Source: an uncultured Oscillospiraceae bacterium (GTDB lineage Bacteria; Bacillota; Clostridia; Oscillospirales; Acutalibacteraceae). From it: a stretch of 6,155 nt of DNA. Numbering within the stretch: position 1 is the stretch's first letter; each line of letters opens with the position of its first letter. The DNA lies in the NCBI GenBank assembly GCA_900554525.1, contig USHL01000092.1, positions 1-6,155 of the forward strand, read 5' to 3'. The notes below the pieces were generated by a model that made no database searches, was not told where the DNA came from, and saw nothing but the letters and a program-made list of their open reading frames with translations. Both the position numbers and the translations under genes were made by a program. This document shows, piece after piece, positions 1 through 6,084 of this stretch.

Positions 1-96
1 ATAATCGTCACGAAACCGATAACGATAATTGAATTTGCGCTTTCTGCGGTAATATTTGCATTAGGGCTTATTGGGTATTTCGCCGCACATTCGCAT
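1..96 (+). other. Open in-frame coding stretch upstream of atpB (5' partial)
   Basis: This stretch is open in the same frame as atpB, with no stop codon between the left edge and the ATG at 97. Both other + frames contain stops. The 32 codons read as a charged start (VTKPIT), a hydrophobic segment of about 20 residues (roughly codons 9-29, ending GLIGYFAAHS) and then the lysine/arginine-rich start of AtpB. No ATG, GTG or TTG in this frame lies before 97, so any earlier start is outside the window. It may be an N-terminal extension of AtpB, or the last membrane helix of an upstream membrane protein (an AtpI-like protein is one candidate) fused in frame to AtpB. It could also be untranslated leader that is open by chance. 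The first two are favoured because the hydrophobic pattern looks protein-like and because no clear ribosome binding site precedes 97. Confidence 0.5.
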
Positions 97-903
97 ATGA
101 AACAGCACGGAGAAAATAAGCAGGATCGCAAGCGATCACGTTTGTGGCTCGTGCTGGCGATAATAGCCGCCTGTTTTTTTGTGGGAACTGCGATTACGGC
201 GGTAAGCACAGGCAAAGGCGGGCTAAATGTCGAATTTGAGATGTTCAGCAGCCGCGTTGAAATTTTCGGCTTTTCATTTGCCGAAACAAGTGTATTGATG
301 TGGGTGTTTATTGCCATAGTTTTGGTGCTGGGATTGATTTTCAGATTTATTATATTCCCGCAGTTCGATAAGGATAATCCTAAGGGCTTTCAGAATATTA
401 TGGAGCTTGCCGTTGAGGCTATGGAAAATTTCACAAAAGGCGTTGTCGGGGAATATTCCGGCGCTCTTGCACCCTATATGTTTTCTTTAGCGGTGCTGAT
501 GATATTGTCCGCGGCGTCGGAGCTGTTCGGCTTTCGTCCGCCGACATCCGATTTGCTGGTCACGCTTTCAATGGGACTTATCACCTTTGTTCTGATAAAT
601 TATTACGGCATAAAGAAAAAGGGCTTCGGCGGCAGGATTAAAAGTCTTGCAAAGCCTACTCCCGTGATTTTCCCGATGAAGATACTGAGCGATATCGCCG
701 TGCCGGTATCTCTCGCCTGCCGTCTTTTCGGCAATATGATAGGCGGAATGATCGTTATGGATCTTCTGAAATCGGTATTGGGCGGCTATGCGGTCGGTAT
801 TCCTGCGGTTGCGGGGCTTTACTTTAACCTTTTCCATCCGCTGATACAGACATATATATTTATAATTTTATCATTGACATTTATTAACGAAGCAATTGAG
901 TAA
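97..903 (+). CDS. atpB: F-type ATP synthase subunit a (start may lie further upstream)
   Basis: AtpB is the membrane stator of Fo. It provides the ion half-channels and the arginine that faces the rotating c-ring. From the ATG the protein is 268 residues. A positively charged start (RKRSR near residue 11) leads into a membrane helix at about 16-37, then an outside loop, then the canonical a-subunit helices from about residue 63. The family signature SLACRLFGN at 205-213 contains the essential R209 (E. coli aR210) and N213 (aN214). The C-terminal helix carries Q251, matching E. coli aQ252. The motif KPTPVIFPMK near 186-195 is also typical of the family. The position of E. coli aE219 is M218 here. 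Clostridial a subunits often have the extra N-terminal helix. No good ribosome binding site precedes the ATG and the frame stays open to the window edge, so this start is provisional. The stop is 15 nt before atpE. Confidence 0.93.
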   Translation: MKQHGENKQDRKRSRLWLVLAIIAACFFVGTAITAVSTGKGGLNVEFEMFSSRVEIFGFSFAETSVLMWVFIAIVLVLGLIFRFIIFPQFDKDNPKGFQNIMELAVEAMENFTKGVVGEYSGALAPYMFSLAVLMILSAASELFGFRPPTSDLLVTLSMGLITFVLINYYGIKKKGFGGRIKSLAKPTPVIFPMKILSDIAVPVSLACRLFGNMIGGMIVMDLLKSVLGGYAVGIPAVAGLYFNLFHPLIQTYIFIILSLTFINEAIE

Positions 904-904
904 C

Positions 905-910
905 AGGAGG
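905..910 (+). promoter_or_regulatory. Ribosome binding site of atpE (perfect AGGAGG)
   Basis: AGGAGG lies 8 nt before the atpE ATG, followed by an A/T-only spacer. It is the only perfect six-base Shine-Dalgarno in the operon; the other genes have shorter or imperfect versions. This fits the need for many more c subunits than any other subunit from one shared message. Confidence 0.85.
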
Positions 911-918
911 AATTTAAA

Positions 919-1128
919 ATGACAGCAATAGGTGCAGGTTTGGCAATGTTGGCGGCTTTGGGTGCGGGTCTCGGAATGGGTATCGCTACCGGCAAGGCGG
1001 CGGAGGCAGTTGCGCGTCAGCCCGAAGCCTCGGGAAAAATAAACGCGATACTGCTGCTTGGCTGCGCGCTGGCGGAATCGACCGCCATTTATGCGTTTGT
1101 TGTGGCACTCATTCTGGCGGCAAAATAA
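919..1128 (+). CDS. atpE: F-type ATP synthase subunit c (rotor-ring proteolipid)
   Basis: This 69-residue hairpin of two membrane helices forms the rotating c-ring, which carries ions past subunit a. Helix 1 (about 3-24) has alternating glycines G15, G17, G19 and G21 for tight packing. The cytoplasmic loop carries the invariant ARQPE at 32-36 that contacts gamma and epsilon. Helix 2 (about 43-67) contains the ion-binding carboxylate E53 in the sequence E53-S54-T55 with Y58. Aligned without gaps from K26 to E53 with the Ilyobacter tartaricus Na+ subunit (K38 to E65, recalled from memory), E65, S66, T67 and Y70 are all kept. The Q32 position is M20 and the V63 position is L51. Ion specificity, H+ or Na+, is therefore not settled by sequence. 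The start is fixed by the strong AGGAGG upstream. The length is slightly below the usual 70-90. Confidence 0.97.
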   Translation: MTAIGAGLAMLAALGAGLGMGIATGKAAEAVARQPEASGKINAILLLGCALAESTAIYAFVVALILAAK

Positions 1129-1148
1129 TTATCGGGAGTAGGTTCTAA

Positions 1149-1646
1149 ATGGAAGGCTTAGTAATATCGGATGCCGTAAAGGATCTGATTATTAACATTA
1201 TCAATATAATTTTGCTGTTCGTTATAGTCAGAACGCTGGCCTATAAGCCGGTAAAGAAGTTTCTTAACGACCGCCGTGAACGCATTGCCGCCGAAAAGCG
1301 CGATGCGGAGGGGCAGAAGGCTAAAGCACAGGAAATGTACGAGCAGTACGAGCGGCTTTTGACCGAAAACAGGAACAGCCGTGCCGAAATAATAAGCGAC
1401 GCCGAGCGTGCCGCCAAAGCTAATGCCGCAGAAATCATAGAAAACGCAAAGAAAACGGCTCAGGAGATTACCGACAAGGCACGCGCGGAAACCGAAAAGG
1501 AGCGCGAGGCGGCGGTTGCATCCCTTAAAAAAGACGTTACGGGAATGGCTTTTGACATTTCAAAACGCCTGCTTTCGCGTGAAATCACCGATAAGGACAA
1601 TCAAAAAATAGCCGATGAGTTTTTCGAGCAGTATTCGGAAGGCTGA
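1149..1646 (+). CDS. atpF: F-type ATP synthase subunit b (peripheral stalk)
   Basis: Subunit b is the elongated dimeric stator that ties the membrane sector to the top of F1 through delta. The 165-residue protein has one N-terminal membrane helix (about 10-31) followed by YKPVKKFLNDRRERI at about 32-46, the typical exit and tether sequence. A long, highly charged, alanine-rich helix follows (about 45-140), expected to form the right-handed coiled coil. The end, with FDISKRLLSREI and a terminal EFFEQ region, matches the usual delta-binding C-terminus. Length is normal (E. coli b is 156), so nothing in b obviously compensates for the short delta encoded next. A GGGAG at 1134-1138 precedes the ATG by about 10 nt. 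The gap from atpE is 20 nt. Only one b gene is present, implying a homodimer rather than b/b'. Confidence 0.96.
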   Translation: MEGLVISDAVKDLIINIINIILLFVIVRTLAYKPVKKFLNDRRERIAAEKRDAEGQKAKAQEMYEQYERLLTENRNSRAEIISDAERAAKANAAEIIENAKKTAQEITDKARAETEKEREAAVASLKKDVTGMAFDISKRLLSREITDKDNQKIADEFFEQYSEG

Positions 1647-1650
1647 ACAG

Positions 1651-1655
1651 GGTGA
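1651..1655 (+). promoter_or_regulatory. Ribosome binding site that favours the ATG start of atpH
   Basis: GGTGA, a match to the anti-Shine-Dalgarno complement, lies 5 nt before the ATG at 1661. The competing GTG at 1652 lies inside this same motif. Its own possible site is GGAAGG at 1637-1642, inside the end of atpF. An ATG with a close site is preferred, but both starts are possible and differ by only three residues. Confidence 0.5.
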
Positions 1656-1660
1656 AACAT

Positions 1661-1876
1661 ATGAAGAAGGTTATAATAACTGCGGCCGAGAATATGTCCG
1701 AAGAAACATATCAGAGAATATGCCGCGGCTTTCGCGAAAAGTTAGGCGAGGCAGAGTTTACGCGTGTGACCGATAATGACATTATCGGCGGATTCATCGC
1801 CGATGTCGGCGGTGAAATTTACGATATGAGCATTTCGGCTCAGCTTGAACAAATGCAGAAACAGATTACCGGCTGA
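1661..1876 (+). CDS. atpH: F-type ATP synthase subunit delta, short form (C-terminal domain only)
   Basis: Delta (the OSCP homologue) sits on top of F1 and connects it to the b stalk. This gene encodes only 71 residues (74 from the GTG at 1652), against about 175-185 for the usual protein. What is present matches the C-terminal, b-binding domain: a beta strand (KKVIITAAENM), a helix, and the family signature DIIGGFIADVGG at about 42-53, followed by DMSISAQLEQMQKQI. The N-terminal six-helix domain that normally grips the alpha N-termini is missing. It cannot be hidden nearby, because atpF ends 14 nt upstream and the δ reading frame starts with its own start codon. The gene is intact, with no sign of a frameshift. 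Position between atpF and atpA is canonical, which supports the assignment despite the length. Its stop codon overlaps the atpA ribosome binding site, suggesting coupled translation. Confidence 0.85.
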   Translation: MKKVIITAAENMSEETYQRICRGFREKLGEAEFTRVTDNDIIGGFIADVGGEIYDMSISAQLEQMQKQITG

Positions 1877-1881
1877 GGTGG
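1875..1881 (+). promoter_or_regulatory. Ribosome binding site of atpA, overlapping the atpH stop
   Basis: GAGGTGG lies 8 nt before the ATG at 1890 and shares bases with the atpH stop TGA (1874-1876). It fixes the atpA start at 1890. The in-frame TTG at 1845 would add 15 residues that lie wholly or partly in atpH and do not resemble any alpha N-terminus. Confidence 0.75.
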
Positions 1882-1889
1882 TAAAACGA

Positions 1890-3392
1890 ATGGCTGAATT
1901 TAAAACAGAAGATATCAGCGCCTATTTGAAACGGCAGATAGCGTCGCTTGAAATAAAGCCGATAGTTTATCGCTGCGGCAGGGTTTCAAGCGTGGGCGAC
2001 GGCGTTGTGCGGGTAGAGGATCTGCCCGACCGTCTTTACGGTGAACTGCTTGAGTTTGAAGGCGGCGTTTACGGTATGGCTATGGATCTTACCGAAAACG
2101 GAGTCGGCGCAGTACTTATGAATAACGGAGATACGGTAAATGTCGGCGATAAGGTAAAGGGGACCGGAGTCGTGGCCGAGGTACCGGTCGGCGAGGCGCT
2201 GCTCGGCAGGGTAATCGACCCTATCGGGCGTTCCCTTGACGGTGAGCCGCTTGTTGCCTCAGAGCATCTTCCGGTTGAGCGCAGCGCTCCTGCGATAATG
2301 CAGCGCAGGCCCATAGACAAGCCGCTTGAAACAGGAATACTTGCGATAGACAGTATGATACCGATAGGCCGCGGTCAGCGTGAGCTTATTATCGGCGACC
2401 GTCAGACCGGTAAAACCTCTATCGCGATAGATACGGTGCTGAATCAGAAAAATTCCGATGTTATATGTATATACTGCGCCATAGGTCAGAAAGCTTCCAA
2501 TATTGCGCAGATAATAAATACGCTTACGGTCAGCGGCGCCATTGAATACAGCGTTGTGGTTGCGGCTACCGCGTCTGACAGCCCGGCGATGCAGTATCTG
2601 GCTCCGTATGCCGCCTGCTCGGTTGCCGAGGGCTTTATGGAAAAGGGCAGAGACGTGCTGGTCATTTATGACGACCTTTCAAAGCATGCCGTAGCCTACC
2701 GCACAATGTCTTTGCTGCTGCACAGACCGCCCGGGCGCGAGGCTTTTCCGGGAGATGTATTTTATCTTCACAGCCGTCTTCTTGAGCGCAGCGCCTGTAT
2801 GAGCATGGAAAACGGCGGCGGCAGTATAACCGCGCTGCCCATAATCGAAACGATGGGCGGGAATATTTCGGCTTATATCCCTACAAATGTTATATCGATA
2901 ACAGACGGTCAGATATATCTTGAAACCGAATTGTTTCACAGCGGTGTACGTCCGGCGGTAAATACCGGTCTTTCGGTTTCCCGTGTCGGTCGTGCGGCGC
3001 AGCATAAGGCCATGCAGAAGGTTTCGGGAACGCTGCGTATTGAACTTTCACAGTTCCGTGAAATGGCGGTATTTACAAGGTTCGGCAGTGATGTGGATGA
3101 TTCCACCAAGAAAATGCTTGACCGCGGCCGGACTTTAACGGAGCTTTTAAAGCAGCCTAAGGGAAGGCCGTACAGCTTGTTTGAACAGGTCGCTTTGCTT
3201 ACCGCTTACCGTTCTAATGCCTTTGACGGGATAGAAGAGGGTCGGATAAAGGAATTTGCCGACGGTATGCTTGCTTTTCTGCATGAGAACTGCTCTGTAG
3301 TCGAGGCTGCGGTGAAAGGCTCCGGAGATCTCAGCGATGAAAACGCAGAGCGGCTTATTGAGAGTATAAATAATTTTAAGGAAAGCTTTTAA
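1890..3392 (+). CDS. atpA: F-type ATP synthase subunit alpha
   Basis: Alpha alternates with beta in the F1 hexamer. It holds non-catalytic nucleotide sites and donates the arginine finger to the catalytic sites. The protein is 500 residues, normal for the family. The N-terminal amphipathic stretch (about 1-23), which normally docks onto delta, is kept. A beta-barrel domain follows to about residue 95. The P-loop GDRQTGKT is at 169-176 with K175. The Walker B aspartate D261 lies in VLVIYDD. The conserved RPPGREAFPGDVFYLHSRLLERS region is at about 279-301. YIPTNVISITDGQ at about 329-341 is intact. The arginine finger is R365 in VSRVGRAAQ; the usual sequence is SRVGGAAQ, so R368 replaces a glycine. 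The C-terminal helical domain (about 380-500) is present. The gap from atpH is 13 nt, and the stop overlaps the atpG start by one base. Confidence 0.98.
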   Translation: MAEFKTEDISAYLKRQIASLEIKPIVYRCGRVSSVGDGVVRVEDLPDRLYGELLEFEGGVYGMAMDLTENGVGAVLMNNGDTVNVGDKVKGTGVVAEVPVGEALLGRVIDPIGRSLDGEPLVASEHLPVERSAPAIMQRRPIDKPLETGILAIDSMIPIGRGQRELIIGDRQTGKTSIAIDTVLNQKNSDVICIYCAIGQKASNIAQIINTLTVSGAIEYSVVVAATASDSPAMQYLAPYAACSVAEGFMEKGRDVLVIYDDLSKHAVAYRTMSLLLHRPPGREAFPGDVFYLHSRLLERSACMSMENGGGSITALPIIETMGGNISAYIPTNVISITDGQIYLETELFHSGVRPAVNTGLSVSRVGRAAQHKAMQKVSGTLRIELSQFREMAVFTRFGSDVDDSTKKMLDRGRTLTELLKQPKGRPYSLFEQVALLTAYRSNAFDGIEEGRIKEFADGMLAFLHENCSVVEAAVKGSGDLSDENAERLIESINNFKESF

Positions 3393-4267
3393 TGGAAAAT
3401 ATCAGCGAGCTTAAACAGCATTTGCGCGCGGTTGAACAGACAAGGCAGATAACAAATGCTATGTATCTGCTTTCTACGGCGCGTATGAAAAAATCGATGC
3501 AGAATATCGATTATAACTTAATATATATGCGCAGGCTCCGCTCTACCATCAAGGATATCATTTCCAAGACTAAGCGAAATTCGCTCAGTGACCCGTATAT
3601 TGAGCTGACCGAGGGCGGCAGGGCGCTGTTTTTTGTCATCACCTCCGATAAAGGGCTTTGCGGCGGCTATAATTCGTCGGTTTTTAATCTGGCAATGCAG
3701 ACTATGTGCAGTTATGAAAAGCCGATTATTTATTCGCTGGGGCTTAAAGGTACCGAAATGTTTCTGAATCACGGCATAAACGTGGACGGAGACTGGTACG
3801 GCGCTTCCCAGAAGCCCTCGCTGTATTTGGCGAGGGAGCTCGGTGAGCGGATAGTTGAGCTTTACGATTCAAAAGAGGTAAGCGAGGTATATATCGCCTA
3901 TACCGAATATGTTAATTCAGCGGTACAGAAGCCTGTCTGCAAGCGAGTTCTGCCGCTTTTGCGGCGTGACCTTGACGATGTGGATTATGAAAATAAATAT
4001 TCCGCCGAGGTGATTTACGAGCCGGATTTGCAGACTGTTTTTGACGAAACCGTACCGCAGTATATTATCGGAATGGTTTACGATATTATGATGCAGTCAT
4101 CGGCGAGTGAAAATGCGGCCCGTATGACGGCGATGCAGAACGCCACTAAAAACGCCGATAAAATGATAGCGAAGCTTCGGGAACAGATAAATTCTGTCCG
4201 TCAGCTCGCCATAACGAATGAAATAACCGAAATAGCTGCGGCAAGCAGTGCAGAGGGCGCAGTTTAA
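3392..4267 (+). CDS. atpG: F-type ATP synthase subunit gamma (rotor shaft)
   Basis: Gamma is the central shaft that turns inside the alpha3beta3 hexamer and sits on the c-ring. The 291-residue protein has the paired N- and C-terminal helices of the coiled coil: residues 1-60 with LKQHLRAVEQTRQITNAM, and residues about 225-285 with ENAARMTAMQNATKNA. The central Rossmann-like domain holds the signature TSDKGLCGGYN at 84-94. The conserved C-terminal RQLAITNEITEI (270-281) is followed by a divergent tail, AAASSAEGAV, where many homologues have a G-rich, alanine-rich end. The region after NAM reads YLLSTARMKK rather than the more usual MVAASK type. The start codon overlaps the alpha stop (TAATG), with AAGGA at 3378-3382 inside atpA as ribosome binding site. 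Expression is therefore probably coupled to alpha. Confidence 0.97.
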   Translation: MENISELKQHLRAVEQTRQITNAMYLLSTARMKKSMQNIDYNLIYMRRLRSTIKDIISKTKRNSLSDPYIELTEGGRALFFVITSDKGLCGGYNSSVFNLAMQTMCSYEKPIIYSLGLKGTEMFLNHGINVDGDWYGASQKPSLYLARELGERIVELYDSKEVSEVYIAYTEYVNSAVQKPVCKRVLPLLRRDLDDVDYENKYSAEVIYEPDLQTVFDETVPQYIIGMVYDIMMQSSASENAARMTAMQNATKNADKMIAKLREQINSVRQLAITNEITEIAAASSAEGAV

Positions 4268-4273
4268 AAGGAG
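4267..4273 (+). promoter_or_regulatory. Ribosome binding site of atpD
   Basis: AAAGGAG begins at the last base of the atpG stop codon and lies 8 nt before the atpD ATG. It is a strong site, fitting independent efficient initiation on beta, which is needed at three copies per enzyme. Confidence 0.75.
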
Positions 4274-4281
4274 TGCAGTAG

Positions 4282-5670
4282 ATGGAACAGAAAAATTATA
4301 CGGGTCGTATCGTAAAGATATCCGGCCCGGTTTTGGATATTGCCTTTGAAAACGGCGAGGTGCCGCCTATAAATGCGCTTTTGACGGTTGAGGGCGGCAA
4401 GCATGCAGAGATTGCCGCGCATTTGGGCGGCGGAGTTGTACGCGCGATAGCGCTTGAGGCTACCGAGGGTCTGCGCTGCAATCTTTCGGTTTCTTCCGAC
4501 GGCAGAGGCATAGAGGTGCCTGTCGGCGATAAGGTCATCGGCCGGGTGGTGGACGTTCTCGGCCGTCCGATAGACGGCAAGGGCGAGATAACTGCCGATC
4601 ATTATCTTCCGATACACCGCAGTGCTCCGCCGTTGAGCGAGCAGAAGCCCGCTACCGAGCTGCTGGAGACCGGAATTAAGGTAATCGACCTGTTGGTGCC
4701 TTATGCCAAAGGCGGTAAGATAGGTCTGTTCGGCGGCGCAGGAGTCGGCAAGACCGTGCTTATTATGGAGATGATACACAATGTCGCGGTCAATCATGGC
4801 GGCTATTCGGTATTTACCGGTGTAGGCGAACGCAGCCGTGAGGGAAACGAGCTTATACATGATATGCAGAACAGCGGCGTCATTGAAAAGGCAATTTTGG
4901 CTTTCGGTCAAATGAACGAGCCTTCCGGAAGCCGTATGAGGGTCGCTATGACCGGTCTTACAATGGCGGAATATCTGCGTGATGAAAAAAATCAGGATGT
5001 GCTTTTGTTTATAGATAATATTTACCGTTTCGTACAGGCGGGCAATGAGGTGAGCGCACTGCTCGGAAGACTTCCGAGCGCCGTCGGTTATCAGCCCACT
5101 TTGGCAAACGAGCTCGGCGATATTGAAGAGCGTATCGCATCTACGGCCAAAGGCTCCATAACTTCTGTGCAGGCGGTGTATGTTCCTGCCGACGACTTGA
5201 CCGACCCGGCTCCTGCGACTATTTTTACCCATCTTGACGCTACGACGGTACTGTCAAGGAGTATTGCGGAACAGGGTATATATCCTGCGGTCGATCCGCT
5301 TGAATCCTCAAGCAGGGTGCTTGAGCCGGAAATTGTAGGTCTTAAGCATTATGAAACCGCGCGCCGTGTGCAGGAGTGTCTGCAGCGGTACGATGACCTG
5401 AAGGATATAATTGCCATACTCGGTATGGAGGAGCTTTCAGCAGAGGACCGTCAGACGGTTTATCGCGCCAGAAAGATACAGAATTTCCTTTCACAGCCGA
5501 TGAGCGTTGCCAAGGCCTATACCGGACAAGAGGGAAAGTTTGTTCCGCTTGAGGAGACTATAGAGGGCTTCAGACAGATTGTGGACGGAGAGGTAGATGA
5601 CTTGCCGGAGCTTGCTTTTTCTATGGTGGGCAATATCGACGAAGCAAAGGCCAAGGCGAAAACGCTATGA
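4282..5670 (+). CDS. atpD: F-type ATP synthase subunit beta (catalytic)
   Basis: Beta carries the three catalytic sites that make or hydrolyse ATP. The 462-residue length is typical (E. coli 460). The N-terminal beta-barrel (about 1-80) contains GRIVKISGPVLDI. The P-loop GGAGVGKT is at 151-158 with K157 and T158. The catalytic glutamate E183 and R184 lie in GVGERSREGNE, where the usual residue after GER is T rather than S. The Walker B aspartate is D245 in LLFIDNIYRF. EVSALLGRLPSAVGYQPTLA and PADDLTDPAPATIFTHLDA are well conserved. Y334, the adenine-stacking tyrosine, lies in GIYPAVDPL. The lever that pushes gamma, DELSEED in many species, reads EELSAED at 383-389, so one acidic residue is lost and one Asp is Glu. 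The gap from atpG is 14 nt, and the stop overlaps the atpC start by 4 nt. Confidence 0.99.
   Translation: MEQKNYTGRIVKISGPVLDIAFENGEVPPINALLTVEGGKHAEIAAHLGGGVVRAIALEATEGLRCNLSVSSDGRGIEVPVGDKVIGRVVDVLGRPIDGKGEITADHYLPIHRSAPPLSEQKPATELLETGIKVIDLLVPYAKGGKIGLFGGAGVGKTVLIMEMIHNVAVNHGGYSVFTGVGERSREGNELIHDMQNSGVIEKAILAFGQMNEPSGSRMRVAMTGLTMAEYLRDEKNQDVLLFIDNIYRFVQAGNEVSALLGRLPSAVGYQPTLANELGDIEERIASTAKGSITSVQAVYVPADDLTDPAPATIFTHLDATTVLSRSIAEQGIYPAVDPLESSSRVLEPEIVGLKHYETARRVQECLQRYDDLKDIIAILGMEELSAEDRQTVYRARKIQNFLSQPMSVAKAYTGQEGKFVPLEETIEGFRQIVDGEVDDLPELAFSMVGNIDEAKAKAKTL
5061..5079. repeat. Perfect 9-bp inverted repeat with a 1-nt centre, inside atpD
   Basis: GCTCGGAAG at 5061-5069 is followed by a single A and then its exact reverse complement, CTTCCGAGC, at 5071-5079. 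The codons encode part of the conserved LLGRLPS segment of beta (residues about 261-267). It could be a codon-choice coincidence or a hairpin in the mRNA. No T-run follows, so it is not a terminator. Confidence 0.6.
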
Positions 5671-6071
5671 ATGAATTTCTGCTTGAGATAATAACTCCGG
5701 AAAAACAATTTTTCAAGGGTATGGCCGAGGAAGTTATTTGTCAGACCGATGCCGGAGAGCTTGGAGTGCTTAAAGGACACCAGACCATGGTGGCGGCGCT
5801 GAAGATCGGCGAAATAAAAATCAAGACTGACGGTGCATGGAAAAACGCTTTTATTTCCGAGGGATTTATGGAGGTCCGCAGCGATGAAGTAATGATATTT
5901 TCGCAATGCTGTGAATGGCCTGAAGAAATAGATGCGACCCGTGCGGAGGAAGCCCGTAAAAGAGCGCTTGCGCGTATTGAGCATGCCGCTAATATAAAAG
6001 AGCACAGACATAATGAAATCTCTATGGCCCGCGCTATGGCAAGGCTGAAGGTAAAAGGCAGCATAAAATAA
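5667..6071 (+). CDS. atpC: F-type ATP synthase subunit epsilon
   Basis: Epsilon links gamma to the c-ring and can inhibit ATP hydrolysis. The 134-residue protein has the full two-domain layout. The N-terminal beta-sandwich (about 1-84) contains ITPEKQFFKG, AGELGVLKGHQTMVAALKIG and EGFMEVRSDEV. The C-terminal helical hairpin (about 88-130) is rich in Ala, Arg and Glu. IDATRA at 88-93 fits the I/L-D-x-x-R-A motif known to bind ATP in the Bacillus PS3 epsilon, so ATP-dependent control of the inhibitory helices is plausible here. The ATG overlaps the atpD stop (ATGA), with only a weak AAGG at 5653-5656 upstream, so translation is probably by re-initiation after atpD. The ARLKVK end matches the family's usual C-terminus. 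It is the last atp gene of the operon. Confidence 0.96.
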   Translation: MNEFLLEIITPEKQFFKGMAEEVICQTDAGELGVLKGHQTMVAALKIGEIKIKTDGAWKNAFISEGFMEVRSDEVMIFSQCCEWPEEIDATRAEEARKRALARIEHAANIKEHRHNEISMARAMARLKVKGSIK

Positions 6072-6084
6072 AGGATGCTGTGAA

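Noticed and set aside
568..837. Other - strand open frames of 65-108 codons (opposite atpB, atpF, atpA, atpG and atpC)
   Set aside because: All lie inside strongly conserved + strand genes and show no family features of their own.
1629..1661. Split or frameshifted delta with its N-terminal domain hidden in atpF
   Set aside because: atpF is a normal full-length b subunit up to its stop, and the delta frame upstream of 1652 encodes no delta-like sequence, so the missing domain is truly absent here.
1845..1889. N-terminal extension of alpha from a TTG at 1845
   Set aside because: The extension overlaps atpH out of frame, does not resemble alpha N-termini, and the ATG at 1890 has a proper ribosome binding site and gives the standard MAEF...EDIS-type start.
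4264..5232. A 322-codon open frame on the - strand, antisense to atpD
   Set aside because: It lies entirely opposite a highly conserved catalytic beta subunit. Its translation has no recognisable domain, and it is explained by codon bias in atpD that avoids stops in the mirror frame.
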